64,000 nt of DNA from Aequorivita vladivostokensis (GCF_000952855.1 NZ_JSVU01000004.1:310001-374000), one strand, 5' to 3'. Shown: positions 26,416 to 36,155, counted from the first letter of the stretch. Numbers and translations are program-made. Notes: generated from the sequence alone by a model not told the origin.

Positions 26416-28776
26416 ATGAAAAAACTTGGCGCTGTTCTATCTCTCCTGCTAATAATTGCCGCGATATATTATAGTTTTTATGGATTGACCCCGCATTATG
26501 AAGGTGATGAAACTGCCCCTGCGTCTGATTTTTCTGTGGACCGAGCGTTACGGCCTTTAAGTGAAATTTCAAAAAAACCACATTATTTAGGTTCCGAAGG
26601 ACACGAAGAAGTACGCCGGATTTTAATTTCAGAATTGCGGAAATTGGGGCTCGAGCCTCACATCCAAAAAGGCTTCAGTTTAAATCCCGAATCAAAAACG
26701 CTGGACAAACCTATAAATATTGTCGCCCGTTTAAAAGGTTCGGAAGACGGAAAGGCGCTTTTACTGCTTTCGCATTACGACAGTGCGCTTGTACCCTCCT
26801 TTGGCGCCAGCGATGCGGGAAGCGGGGTGGTTACCATCTTGGAAAGTGTGCGGGCGTATTTGGCGTCCAGGCAACTGCCCAAAAATGATATCATTATACT
26901 CTTTAGCGATGCCGAGGAAATTGGCCTGGACGGTGCAAAACTCTTTGTGAACGAACACCCGTGGGCAAAAAATGTGGGCTTGGTGCTCAACTTTGAAGCG
27001 CGCGGCAGTAGCGGCCCCAGCAATATGATTTTGGAAACTAATGGCGGAAACGCCAAACTGGTAAAGGAATTTATAGCGTCCAACCCAGATTTTCCCGTGG
27101 CTTCCTCGTTGATGTACAGCGTTTACAAAATGCTGCCCAACGATACCGATTCCACGATTTTTAGGGAAGATGGTGACATTCCCAGTTTTTTCTTCGCCTT
27201 TATTGACAGTCATTTTAACTACCACACCGCCAACGATACCTTTTACAATTTAAGCCGAAACAGTCTCGCCCACCAAGGCAGTTATCTGCTTCCGTTGCTG
27301 CATTACTTCGCCGATGCCGATTTGTCAAACTTGAAGGCCGAAACGGATGATGTGTACGTAAACCTTCCTTTGGTAAAAATGGTAAGCTATCCGTTTTCGT
27401 GGATTTTGCCAATGCTCATCTTGGCGGGGTTGTTATTCCTGTTTCTAATTTTTTACGGATTCCACAAACGAAAACTGAACGGAAAGATGATAGCCCTCGG
27501 CTTCGTTCCATTTCTGCTTTCCCTGATAGTCTGTAGCATTGTGGGGGTTTTTGGATGGAAGCTGATTCTTGCACTCTATCCGCAGTATCTGGAAATCCAG
27601 CAAGGTTTCACCTATAATGGGCATTGGTATATTGCTTTTTTCGTTTTTCTCTCTTTGGCAATTACGTTTGCGATTTATAAAAAATTCACCAATAAATTCA
27701 ATGAACCTCCATATTACTTAGCGCCATTGCTTTTTTGGTTATTGATTAATGTTGCAGTATTTATTTTTCTGAAAGGAGCCGCCTTTTTTATCATTCCCGT
27801 GTTTTTTGCGTTGCTTTCGTTTTTCGTCATGCTGCGGCAGGAGCGGCCCAATCTTTTGGCGATGGCATTATTGGCGGTGCCCGCACTGTTTCTTTTCGCT
27901 CCGCTTATTCAGTTTTTCCCCGTGGGGCTGGGCTTGAAAATGTTGGTGATAAGCTGTGTTTTCACCGTTCTGCTTTTTGGGTTGCTTTGGCCGGTTTTTG
28001 GATATTATAAAATGAAAGGGCTGCTTTCAACTGTATGTTTGCTGCTCGCGATATTATTCTTCGGAATTGCGCATTCAAAAAGTGATTTTTCCGAAGAGCG
28101 AAGAAAGCCAAACAGCCTGGTCTATTACAAAGACGCCGATGCCGATAAAACCTATTGGCTCACCTATGATAAGGAAATTGACGAATGGACACGGCAATAT
28201 TTGGGCGAAAATCCCGAAGATGCGTCCAAAATTTTAGGCGATGTAGCCTACAATAAATACGGCACCAAGTTTAGCTTGGCGAATAGGGCCCCGCAAAAAA
28301 CCATCCCCAATTTTGAGGTGATTTTGGAAGCGGACTCCCTGGTTGAAAACCTTCGGAAGGTGATGTTTACCATCGTTTCTAAACGGAAGGTGAACAAGAT
28401 TGACCTTTATGCTGAAAACACAGAATTTCAATCCTTAATTTTCAACGGAAAGGAAATGCCCGCTTCCCGTATTTCCGAAGATTACCGCGGCACAAGGAAC
28501 AGTGCGCTCATCAACTATTACGTTTCCGAAAATGATTCCTTAAAAGTGCAATTTTCCGTAGCCAAGGAAGCTCCAGTTACCTTTAAAGTCATGGAATATT
28601 CCTTTGATTTGATGGAGGATGCGCAATTCAACATACCAAAACGGCCCGATTATACTATGCCGAAACCTTTTGTAATCACCGATGCCGTGGCTGTAAAGCG
28701 TACTTTTTCAGTAGATTCGCTTCGATTGAAAGCTCGCGATACGTTGCCGATTAATGCTGTAAATACTTTTAAATGA
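26416..28776 (+). CDS. M28-family membrane metallopeptidase
   Basis: This 786-aa protein has an N-terminal signal anchor, then a zinc aminopeptidase domain of family M28. Metal ligands are visible in LLSHYDSA (near residue 118), SDAGSGV, DAEEIGLDG (catalytic Glu plus ligand, near 166) and FEARG, with a later His in FIDSHFNYHTANDT. After about residue 310 come eight or so transmembrane helices and a C-terminal soluble domain, the layout of ER-type Fxna/ERMP1-like peptidases and their bacterial relatives. The substrate is unknown. It overlaps the next gene by ATGA. Confidence 0.88.
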   Translation: MKKLGAVLSLLLIIAAIYYSFYGLTPHYEGDETAPASDFSVDRALRPLSEISKKPHYLGSEGHEEVRRILISELRKLGLEPHIQKGFSLNPESKTLDKPINIVARLKGSEDGKALLLLSHYDSALVPSFGASDAGSGVVTILESVRAYLASRQLPKNDIIILFSDAEEIGLDGAKLFVNEHPWAKNVGLVLNFEARGSSGPSNMILETNGGNAKLVKEFIASNPDFPVASSLMYSVYKMLPNDTDSTIFREDGDIPSFFFAFIDSHFNYHTANDTFYNLSRNSLAHQGSYLLPLLHYFADADLSNLKAETDDVYVNLPLVKMVSYPFSWILPMLILAGLLFLFLIFYGFHKRKLNGKMIALGFVPFLLSLIVCSIVGVFGWKLILALYPQYLEIQQGFTYNGHWYIAFFVFLSLAITFAIYKKFTNKFNEPPYYLAPLLFWLLINVAVFIFLKGAAFFIIPVFFALLSFFVMLRQERPNLLAMALLAVPALFLFAPLIQFFPVGLGLKMLVISCVFTVLLFGLLWPVFGYYKMKGLLSTVCLLLAILFFGIAHSKSDFSEERRKPNSLVYYKDADADKTYWLTYDKEIDEWTRQYLGENPEDASKILGDVAYNKYGTKFSLANRAPQKTIPNFEVILEADSLVENLRKVMFTIVSKRKVNKIDLYAENTEFQSLIFNGKEMPASRISEDYRGTRNSALINYYVSENDSLKVQFSVAKEAPVTFKVMEYSFDLMEDAQFNIPKRPDYTMPKPFVITDAVAVKRTFSVDSLRLKARDTLPINAVNTFK

Positions 28777-29582
28777 CAAATAAAACAATCGCCATTGCGG
28801 GTCTGGGATGGCTCGGGCAACCCTTGGCCTATCGCTTGGCGACGCTTGGCTATACCGTAAAAGGTTCGGTTACCACGGTTGCAAAGGCGGCCCTCTTGCA
28901 ACAAAATGGTTTTGATGCCTACCCCGTGGAAATTTCTGAAAATGGTATTGAGGGTGAGGTGCTGGCCCTGCTTAAAAACGTGGACTATTTACTCATTATG
29001 ATTCCGCCCGGGCTACGCAAAAATACCGGCGCAGATTATGTTTTGAAGATGGTCCATTTACTTTCGGCCATAAATGAGTCTGCAGTAAAAAAAATTGTTT
29101 TGGTGAGCAGCACTTCGGTCTATGATGATTCTCAGGGAAGGGTGACGGAGCGCGACGAGCCCAAACCCGAAACCATCGCGGGCAAGCAATTGCGCCAAGT
29201 TGAGGAATTATTTATGAATGCCGAAGGGTTGCAGACTACCGTAGTACGTTTTGGCGGTTTGATTGGGGGCAGCAGAAATCCCGTAAAATATTTGGCGGGA
29301 CGCAAGGATTTGGCAGACGGCAATGCGCCGGTAAATCTCATCCATCGGGACGATTGTATTAATATTTTGGTTGAAATTTTAAAAAATGATGCCTTCAGAA
29401 CAGTATTTAACGCAGTAAACCCGAACCATCCAAAAAAAGCGGAATATTACATCCAAAAGGCAAAGGAGCTTGGGCTGGAAGCTCCCACTTTTGCGGAAGC
29501 GGTTTCAAACGAAACTTTTAAGCAAGTGGATTCTGTCAATCTGAAATCTGTTTTGGATTATTCGTTTAGAACTTCTATTTAA
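28773..29582 (+). CDS. NAD(P)-binding SDR/epimerase-like protein (YeeZ type)
   Basis: This 269-aa Rossmann protein has the cofactor motif GLGWLGQPLA at residues 10-19, LVSSTSVYDDSQGRV, and a downstream GGLIGGSRNPVKYLAGR segment. It resembles the YeeZ-like extended SDR group, whose substrates are undefined. The YxxxK catalytic pair of classical SDRs is not obvious. It is translationally coupled to the M28 peptidase and ends in a bidirectional terminator. Confidence 0.82.
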   Translation: MTNKTIAIAGLGWLGQPLAYRLATLGYTVKGSVTTVAKAALLQQNGFDAYPVEISENGIEGEVLALLKNVDYLLIMIPPGLRKNTGADYVLKMVHLLSAINESAVKKIVLVSSTSVYDDSQGRVTERDEPKPETIAGKQLRQVEELFMNAEGLQTTVVRFGGLIGGSRNPVKYLAGRKDLADGNAPVNLIHRDDCINILVEILKNDAFRTVFNAVNPNHPKKAEYYIQKAKELGLEAPTFAEAVSNETFKQVDSVNLKSVLDYSFRTSI

Positions 29583-29587
29583 TAAAA

Positions 29588-29613
29588 AAAAGGAGCTTTT
29601 TACAGCTCCTTTT
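29588..29613. terminator. Bidirectional rho-independent terminator
   Basis: AAAAGGAGCT-type arm at 29588-29597 pairs with AGCTCCTTTT at 29604-29613, with A and T runs on either side. It lies between two convergent genes and can serve both. Confidence 0.85.
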
Positions 29614-29636
29614 ATTTCAATTACATATTTTGAAAA

Positions 29637-31703
29637 TTACCAAATACGAACTCTGTCTTCTGGTGCAAGATACATTGGGTCGCCTTCCTTAATGTCAAAA
29701 GCTTCATAGAAAGCATCCACATTCAGCAAAGGTTGCGTAGCGCGAACCATTCCCGGAGAGTGCGGATCGGTTTTCACTTGGTTGCGTAATGCCTCATCTC
29801 GAGACTTGGTGCGCCATACCGTGGCCCAGCTCATAAAGAAGCGCTGTTCTGGGGTAAAGCCGTCAATATTATCTGGACGGCCATTTTCCTTGTAAAAACG
29901 TTGCAGACCGTCGTAGGCACCCAATACCCCGCCAAGGTCGCCGATGTTTTCACCCAAAGTGAATTTACCGTTGATGTAAACGCTGTCCAAAACCTCTACA
30001 TTGCTGTACTGTTCTGCGAGCTTATCGCCGCGTTCGGTAAAGTTTTTAAGATCGGTCTCCGTCCACCAGTTTACCAAGTTTCCGTTGGCGTCAAAGCGCG
30101 AACCGCTGTCATCAAAGGCGTGCGAAATCTCGTGACCGATAACTGCGCCAATTCCACCGTAATTTACGGCTTCGTCTGCTTTGTAATCGTAAAAGGGAGG
30201 TTGAAGGATGGCCGCCGGGAAAACAATTTCATTGTTAAAAGGGTTGAAATAAGCGTTCACGGTTTGTGGGCTCATGCCCCATTCAGTGCGATCCACTGGT
30301 TCGTCTATTTTTTCAAGATTGTCCTTCAGGTTCCAAGTTTGCACGGCTACCATATTGTCATAATAGGTGTTGCCTGGTTTCACCTCCATAGAAGAGTAAT
30401 CTTTCCACTTGTCTGGATAACCCACTTTTACGGTGAATTTATCCAGCTTTTCAATAGCCTTAACCTTTGTGCTGTCGCTCATCCATTCCAAGGCGTTGAT
30501 ACGGTCCTTGTAGGCTGCAATCACATTTTCAATCATGGATTCTGCCTTTGCTTTTGCCTCTGGCGGGAACATTTCATCTACATATAATTTACCCAAAGCT
30601 TCGCCTACGCTACCATTAACCGTGGCTAGCGCACGTTCGTCGGCGGGCTTTTGTTTTTTGGTTCCTTTCAAGGTTGTTTCGTAAAAATCGAAATTGGCTT
30701 TGTCAATTTCAGTTGTCAACATGCCTGCAGAACTGTTTAAAGTGGACCAACGCATCACGGTTCGCCAAGTATCAAAATCTGGTTTTGAGAACATCTGCTT
30801 CAGGGTTTCCATATACTTTGGCTGCATCACGATAACTGTGTCCAGTTTTTTGTCGATGCCCATTTGCTCAAATGCCTTTTCCCATTGAATTTGTGGAAGC
30901 ATTTGTTGCAATTCTGCAATGCTTCGTGGGTTGTTGAAGTTTCTGAAATCGCGGCTGGCCACTTTATCCAATCTTGGGGTGGCAAGCTTAGTTTCAAATG
31001 CTAAAATAGTTTCAGCCTGCTTACGGGCAGATTCTTCGCTATCGCCTAAAAACTGTAGCATTCTGGTTATATGGTCCACATACTGCTCGCGGATTTTTAC
31101 CGAAGCGGGGTCTGTACTGGTGTAAAAATCACGATCTGGCAATCCCAAGCCGCCAGGGGTAATGTATGCGGAATTGATTGCACTATTGTTAGGATTAGAA
31201 AAGGCAGCAAGACCCAGGAAAGGTTGTGACACCGCAACGGCATCTTCCGTCATTAACTGCTGGAAGTCTTCCATGCTATCCATGGCCGCAATCTTTTCAA
31301 GTGCTGGTTTTAGTGGTTCAATTCCAGCTTTATCCCGTGCGGTTGAATCCAATTTTGATTCATAAATCATCAAGGCTTTGGCTTGGTCGGTATCGGGAGC
31401 GTATTTTCCGCTTTCCTTGGCCTTTGCCAAAATGTTCAGCATGTCCTTGCTGGTTTTTTTGCGCAAAATGGTGAAGCCGGCCCAACTGGTTTCATCGTCT
31501 GGAATCTCATTGTTCTTCATCCAGTTGCCGTTCACATAGTTGTAAAAATCGTCTTTCGGACTTACGGTAGTGTCCATGTTTGCAAGGATAATTCCGTGGG
31601 GCTCGGTGCCTGCCACGGCCACTTCGGTTTTGTCCTTACAGGCGGTTGCGGCAACTGCAATAACGGTAAAGGCCACAACGGGTTTTAAAAAATTAGTCTT
31701 CAT
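29637..31703 (-). CDS. M13-family metallopeptidase (neprilysin-like), lipoprotein
   Basis: This 688-aa zinc endopeptidase has the catalytic signature VIGHEISHAFDDSG (near residue 523), ENIGDLGGV as the third-ligand motif, NAYFNPFNNEIVFPAAILQPPF before the site, and a C-terminal W as in the family. The N terminus has a lipoprotein signal with cysteine after AVAATA (C22), so it is probably anchored in the outer membrane facing the periplasm or outside. It likely degrades peptides. It is downstream of, and probably co-transcribed with, a small lipoprotein gene. Confidence 0.93.
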   Translation of the reverse strand: MKTNFLKPVVAFTVIAVAATACKDKTEVAVAGTEPHGIILANMDTTVSPKDDFYNYVNGNWMKNNEIPDDETSWAGFTILRKKTSKDMLNILAKAKESGKYAPDTDQAKALMIYESKLDSTARDKAGIEPLKPALEKIAAMDSMEDFQQLMTEDAVAVSQPFLGLAAFSNPNNSAINSAYITPGGLGLPDRDFYTSTDPASVKIREQYVDHITRMLQFLGDSEESARKQAETILAFETKLATPRLDKVASRDFRNFNNPRSIAELQQMLPQIQWEKAFEQMGIDKKLDTVIVMQPKYMETLKQMFSKPDFDTWRTVMRWSTLNSSAGMLTTEIDKANFDFYETTLKGTKKQKPADERALATVNGSVGEALGKLYVDEMFPPEAKAKAESMIENVIAAYKDRINALEWMSDSTKVKAIEKLDKFTVKVGYPDKWKDYSSMEVKPGNTYYDNMVAVQTWNLKDNLEKIDEPVDRTEWGMSPQTVNAYFNPFNNEIVFPAAILQPPFYDYKADEAVNYGGIGAVIGHEISHAFDDSGSRFDANGNLVNWWTETDLKNFTERGDKLAEQYSNVEVLDSVYINGKFTLGENIGDLGGVLGAYDGLQRFYKENGRPDNIDGFTPEQRFFMSWATVWRTKSRDEALRNQVKTDPHSPGMVRATQPLLNVDAFYEAFDIKEGDPMYLAPEDRVRIW

Positions 31704-31779
31704 TTTATGGTTTTTAATTAAGGTATTTGTTGATTTTAAAATTATACTGAAAGCATAAGTTGCGCTTTTAGTGAGTTTG

Positions 31780-32370
31780 TTACATATTCTTATTCTTTTT
31801 ATCCTGAAGCTCTAAGTTTATGATGGAATCCTTATAGCGTTGCTGTTGCTTCAGTTCCTTATCCTCATCTTCCTTTCTTGAGAAATCTATTTTGTCTTTC
31901 TGGAATTTTTCGTTTAACTGGACAATCAGATTATTTACCGCCCCATTCATTTCTTCCAAGGATTGCTGCACCTTCAAAGAATCTATCGTCGCTTGGTGCG
32001 AGGCCTGAAAAAGTAGTGCGGTACGGGTTTTCAGTACCATCAATCGGCTATGGATAGGCTTGGTGTTTAAGGTATCTGGAATGTTGCTGAACAGCGAATC
32101 GGCATATTCCCGCAAAAGTTCGGAACGGTTGCGCAAGTCCTGATAATTGCTGCCGTTGGCATTTTTGGCTTCTGCAAGAAAATCTTCCAAAACACCCCAT
32201 CGGACAGCCTGCTTACTTGCAGGTTCTGAAAGTGGCTGAAATGTTCGGTCTTTCTCGCCAAAAATTATGGAGGCATCATTGGTGGGGGTTTGAGTTTGGT
32301 TTTCTTCGGAGGCATTTCCGCAGGAAAAAACAAAACCGACGAGCATTAAAAGGGGAATAATAAACTTCAT
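31780..32370 (-). CDS. Lipoprotein of unknown function
   Basis: This 196-aa protein starts MKFIIPLLMLVGFVFSCGN, a lipoprotein signal with C17. The rest is largely helical and charged, with a K/E/D/Q-rich coiled-coil-like C terminus. I do not recognise the family. The start at 32370 is chosen over a 60-codon-longer frame, which would overlap the divergent gene's promoter. It lies 76 bp upstream of the M13 peptidase on the same strand. Confidence 0.75.
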   Translation of the reverse strand: MKFIIPLLMLVGFVFSCGNASEENQTQTPTNDASIIFGEKDRTFQPLSEPASKQAVRWGVLEDFLAEAKNANGSNYQDLRNRSELLREYADSLFSNIPDTLNTKPIHSRLMVLKTRTALLFQASHQATIDSLKVQQSLEEMNGAVNNLIVQLNEKFQKDKIDFSRKEDEDKELKQQQRYKDSIINLELQDKKNKNM

Positions 32371-32433
32371 AAAAATAAAAAGTGGCACAAAGATACTGGT
32401 TATTAACCAAATGGGACATAATTTTTTTAAAGC

Positions 32434-32461
32434 TTGAAAGCGCTGATTATATGTATCTTTA
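32434..32461 (+). promoter_or_regulatory. Bacteroidota-type promoter
   Basis: TTG at 32434-32436 and TATCTTTA at 32454-32461, 17 bp apart, lie 30 bp before the ATG of the threonine-dehydrogenase-like gene. The spacing and sequence fit the TTG/TAnnTTTG consensus except for the last base. Confidence 0.5.
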
Positions 32462-32491
32462 CACTTCATTTTTTTTTGAAATAGCAAACAT

Positions 32492-33439
32492 ATGAAAAAG
32501 CGAATTTTGATAATTGGCGCCTGTGGCCAAATAGGAACGGAGTTAACCATTTACCTACGCGAAAAGTTTGGCAGCCATAAGGTAATAGCCAGCGATATTC
32601 GGGAGGGTGACGCGGAGTTGATGGAGAGTGGCCCGTTTGAAATTTTGGATGCCATGGATTACAATGCGGTGGAAGAAGTGGTTATTCGCCACGAAATAAC
32701 CGATGTGTATTTGATGGCGGCAATGCTTTCGGCCACTGCTGAAAAATTTCCCATGAAAGGATGGAACCTAAATATGAATTCACTTTTTCACGTTTTAAAT
32801 CTGGCAAAGGATAAAAAAATAGATAAAATATTTTGGCCGTCTAGCATTGCGGTGTTTGGGCCGTCCACGCCGAAAAACGATACGCCGCAGTACACCATTA
32901 TGGAACCCAGCACTGTGTACGGCATCAGCAAGCAGACCGGTGAGCGCTGGTGCGAATATTATTTTAACCGTTATGGCGTAGATGTTCGCAGTATTCGCTA
33001 TCCAGGATTAATCAGTTATAAAACCCTGCCGGGAGGCGGCACGACCGATTATGCCGTGGATATTTACCACAAGGCCTTAAAGCATAAAAAGTATATCTGT
33101 TTTCTGAATGCCGAAACTACCCTGCCGATGATGTTTATGGACGATGCCATTAGAGCTACCGTAAATATTATGGAAGCCGACAGGGAAAAGATAAAAATAA
33201 GAAGCTCCTATAATCTTTCTGCGATGAGTTTCAATCCTGAGGAAATTACGGAAAGCATCCAAAAACACATTCCCGACTTTAAAATAAGTTACGAACCCGA
33301 TTTTAGGCAAGCCATCGCCGACAGTTGGCCACAAAGTATTGATGACAGTGCGGCGCGCAAGGATTGGGGTTGGAAAAGCGAGATTTCCTTGGATGAAATG
33401 ACCAAAATAATGCTCACCAATTTAAAGGATAGGTATTAG
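32492..33439 (+). CDS. NAD-dependent epimerase/dehydratase family protein, probable L-threonine 3-dehydrogenase
   Basis: This 315-aa extended SDR has the NAD-binding motif GACGQIGTEL at residues 9-18, a serine in WPSSIAVFGPS and the YGISKQTGE catalytic tyrosine-lysine. The segments SIRYPGLISYKTLPGGGTTDYAVDIYHKAL and YNLSAMSFNPEEI are typical of SDR-type L-threonine dehydrogenases known from Flavobacterium. The enzyme oxidises threonine to 2-amino-3-oxobutyrate in threonine catabolism. No partner gene for glycine C-acetyltransferase is adjacent. Confidence 0.85.
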   Translation: MKKRILIIGACGQIGTELTIYLREKFGSHKVIASDIREGDAELMESGPFEILDAMDYNAVEEVVIRHEITDVYLMAAMLSATAEKFPMKGWNLNMNSLFHVLNLAKDKKIDKIFWPSSIAVFGPSTPKNDTPQYTIMEPSTVYGISKQTGERWCEYYFNRYGVDVRSIRYPGLISYKTLPGGGTTDYAVDIYHKALKHKKYICFLNAETTLPMMFMDDAIRATVNIMEADREKIKIRSSYNLSAMSFNPEEITESIQKHIPDFKISYEPDFRQAIADSWPQSIDDSAARKDWGWKSEISLDEMTKIMLTNLKDRY

Positions 33440-33441
33440 GA

Positions 33442-34317
33442 TTATTTATCCTCATCAAATATCACTTCCAGAATATTGGCTGTTCCATTTTTGCCTTCAT
33501 TGGAAATATATAGGGTGCCATCTGAGGCGAAAGTAATTCCCTCGGGCTGGGGAAATGATTCCTCATATAGTTTATGCAATTTTAGAAGTTTCCCGTTGTT
33601 GTCCATTATTAATACTTGCGGGTTTTTTCCCTCCAAAATATATAAATGTCCTGTTTTTGGATGAATGGCTATATCTGATGGGAAAAAATTTGAAAAGAGG
33701 TCCACATCGTCATCTGCATCTTTCGACTTAAATATAGGGTCGTCCAACGGAATTTTCAAGATGGGCAATGAATTGGATTTTTTGGTTTGGAGATCAAAGG
33801 CATAAATTCCCTTATAGTTTTTACTGCTGGGGTCAATGTCCTTTACCGCGAAAAGTAAGCGATTGTTGGATGTATCGGCCACTACCGATTCCATATTATT
33901 TCTTCCAGAGAAGGGGAGTTGATATTCGTTAGTTTTAAAATTGTTACTAAGGAAATTTTCAACTTCAAAGAGAAGGCCACTGCTTTCCATAACATAGGCC
34001 GTGCTGTCTGTTGTTGTTATCGCCTCATAATCGCCCGATTTTCCAAAAGATATTTTTTTCTCAACGAGGTTAGTCTGTAAGTTGTAGATAAAAAGAATTC
34101 CTTCCTCGTCCTGCACGGCAGCAATTTTATCGTCAGAAATCCATCGTATCCCGCTTATTTCATTTAATTCAATTGGCATATCCCATTTGCGTACAATGGT
34201 ATAGGTTTCTTCTTCCAGCCGCGGATTGAGGGCCGGATTTTCAAATGCATACCAAAGAATTCCAACAAAGGCAAGTACTCCCACAATTATAAAAAATGCA
34301 ATTCTGTTTTCTTTCAT
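33442..34317 (-). CDS. SdiA-regulated-domain (YjiK-like) protein, membrane-anchored
   Basis: This 291-aa protein has one N-terminal transmembrane segment (IAFFIIVGVLAFVGILWYAF) and a beta-propeller-like periplasmic domain. LNEISGIRW...DDKIAAVQDEEGILFIYNL near residue 50 and PEGITFASDGTLYISNEGKNGTA near the C terminus match the SdiA-regulated family. The function is not known. It is convergent with the threonine-dehydrogenase-like gene, with two bases between the stops. Confidence 0.8.
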   Translation of the reverse strand: MKENRIAFFIIVGVLAFVGILWYAFENPALNPRLEEETYTIVRKWDMPIELNEISGIRWISDDKIAAVQDEEGILFIYNLQTNLVEKKISFGKSGDYEAITTTDSTAYVMESSGLLFEVENFLSNNFKTNEYQLPFSGRNNMESVVADTSNNRLLFAVKDIDPSSKNYKGIYAFDLQTKKSNSLPILKIPLDDPIFKSKDADDDVDLFSNFFPSDIAIHPKTGHLYILEGKNPQVLIMDNNGKLLKLHKLYEESFPQPEGITFASDGTLYISNEGKNGTANILEVIFDEDK

Positions 34318-34345
34318 CTGTATAAAATATTTAATAAAGCGGAAG

Positions 34346-34407
34346 ATGTAATGCCCATATTATTTATCTTCAATCGGTTCACATGCGCTCGGGCGATGGC
34401 ATTACAT
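34346..34407. repeat. Inverted repeat in the spacer before tRNA-Arg
   Basis: ATGTAATGCC (34346-34355) and GGCATTACAT (34398-34407) are perfect 10-bp inverted copies, 42 bp apart. The spacer 34318-34607 also holds a fragment matching the palindromic repeat in the helicase gene (34569-34587, CTTCGGCTCTGCTCAG). I see no gene in this spacer. Confidence 0.45.
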
Positions 34408-34607
34408 AATCGGTTTTTTCTGTAAACCATAAATTAAGTGAAATAAAGCTAGTCTCTCCTTAAATTTATTATAAAAAACCAGGACTGTATGCTTTTTAGG
34501 TCTTGAACTACCGAAATTAGTCTAGGTGGCCTCCGTAAGCAATAAGAAAGGAACCTTGCCAAGAATCCCTTCGGCTCTGCTCAGGGTAAACTTCTCATCT
34601 TGTTTTG

Positions 34608-34679
34608 TAGCCTCACCAAGAATCGAACTTGGATCTAAAGTTTAGGAAACTTCTATTCTATCCATTGAACTATGAGGCC
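34608..34679 (-). tRNA. tRNA-Arg (anticodon CCU)
   Basis: The minus strand folds into a cloverleaf of 72 nt. The acceptor GGCCTCA pairs with TGAGGCT (one G-U), the T arm is CCAAG/CTTGG with the TTCGATT loop, and the anticodon loop is TTCCTAA with anticodon CCT. CCA is not encoded. It lies downstream of the topoisomerase gene on the same strand. Confidence 0.93.
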
Positions 34680-34744
34680 GGTATTATGGAACCGCAAAAT
34701 TAACTATTTTATGAGGATTGCTGACAGGAATTTAAAGAAGAACG

Positions 34745-35737
34745 TTATCCTTTCTTTCTTAAACGATTACGAAGCATGCACAAAACTCCAATTTCTTCCT
34801 TAGACAAGTTTTCCGCTTTTTTGAGCAATTGATTTATTTCCTTTTCAAAATATTTTAAGGTGCGGCCTTCGGTATAATCTTCAATTACTCTAGGGTCAAT
34901 ATAGCTGCTCCGGGCCACGGCGGGGGTGTTGCCTAAGGTTTCGGAAACCCGGTTCACGGCTTCCTTTATATTTTTGTCCAATAGCTTTTGGTCTTTCTCC
35001 TCAACTACGCCAAGTTCGTCCAGTGCTATGGCGGCTATCATCGTTCCTGCCCAGGTTCTAAAATCCTTTGCGGAAAATTCTTCGCCCATCACTTCGTGAA
35101 TGTAGCAATTTAGATCATCGCTCTTCACATCTATAATATTGTTGTCCTCATCCAGATATTTGAAAATCTCATAGCCCGGCATATCATCTATTTCTTGGAC
35201 AATCTTGGCAAGTTTTTTATCAACCACGTGCTTTTCCTGTTCTTGTCCAGATTTTCCATTGTAGGAAAATATGAGCTCATCGCCGTTTATAGTGAGATGC
35301 TTACTGCGCATGGTGGTTAAGCCGTAGGTTGCGTTTTCTTTGGAATAGGCCTCACTGCCCGGCCGAAAAAAGGCCGATTCTAAGAGACGGACCATAGTGG
35401 CCAGGACTTTTTCACGATTTAGCTTTCGTTTGCGCAAATGCTGGCCGGTAACACGCCGCATATGCTCCAATTGGTTGGCAAAATCTATAATCCGATCGAA
35501 CTTTTTGGCATTTTGTCTCTCGGTGTATTTAGGGTGATAAATATATTGTTTGCGGTCCTTGTCATCTCGGCCTGTTACCAAAAGGTCGGCATTTTGGTCT
35601 TCACTTATTTCTACATTGGTCCAAGCCGGCGGGATGACGAGGGACTTTATCCAATTGCGAGTTTCTTTATCTCTGATGGTTTTGCCCTTTTCATCTTTAT
35701 AGGTAAAGCCTCTACCGAGTTTTTTTCTTTTGTACAT
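34745..35737 (-). CDS. DNA topoisomerase IB (poxvirus-like)
   Basis: This 330-aa protein relaxes supercoils by a tyrosine-mediated nick. The N-terminal KLGRGFTYKDEKGKTIRDKET, the IPPAWTNVEI segment and the R/K motifs (HLRKRKLNREKVLATMVRLLE, FRTWAGT) match bacterial type IB enzymes, and SSYIDPRV holds the nucleophile Y279. The family is widespread but accessory. It precedes tRNA-Arg on the same strand and is the last core gene before the integrated element. Confidence 0.92.
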   Translation of the reverse strand: MYKRKKLGRGFTYKDEKGKTIRDKETRNWIKSLVIPPAWTNVEISEDQNADLLVTGRDDKDRKQYIYHPKYTERQNAKKFDRIIDFANQLEHMRRVTGQHLRKRKLNREKVLATMVRLLESAFFRPGSEAYSKENATYGLTTMRSKHLTINGDELIFSYNGKSGQEQEKHVVDKKLAKIVQEIDDMPGYEIFKYLDEDNNIIDVKSDDLNCYIHEVMGEEFSAKDFRTWAGTMIAAIALDELGVVEEKDQKLLDKNIKEAVNRVSETLGNTPAVARSSYIDPRVIEDYTEGRTLKYFEKEINQLLKKAENLSKEEIGVLCMLRNRLRKKG

Positions 35738-35881
35738 GACAATTTTTTGGTATTAAAATTAAGATAAATCCATTTCAGTATTTAACTCTTTAGGAATCTA
35801 TTAAGAAAGGATTTCCTGAGATATGAATCTAATAGCGTGGGAGTATCTATGGAGTATCCATAACTTATAGTCGCCTTAGGG

Positions 35882-35933
35882 TCGGCATACAATCGGCATA
35901 GAGTCGGCATAGAGTCGGCATACGGTCGGCATA
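35882..35933. repeat. Tandem repeat, 11-bp period, five copies
   Basis: TCGGCATA occurs at 35882, 35893, 35904, 35915 and 35926, each separated by three variable bases (CAA, GAG, GAG, CGG). The period is exactly 11 bp. Confidence 0.9.
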
Positions 35934-36155
35934 GAAAGGTTGGGTTGGATTAAGAAAAGGAATTGCCAACACCAGTGCAGTGGCGCTAATATACGCAACT
36001 ACGGCTGCCAAAGTCAAGGGAAAACCATAATTTACTATGTTTTTTTTGATATGCATCTCGAATGCCAATAGGGGGTGAAGAATTGTGGCCGATATATAAC
36101 CGGAAGAGTTTTTCTGAAAGCAATATGTATATACAATATTCCATATAAAAAACGA

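Noticed and set aside
35865-36068. 67-aa minus-strand frame with one hydrophobic segment and a repetitive tail
   Set aside because: The tail is simply the 11-bp tandem repeat translated, and no family or start signal supports a gene.
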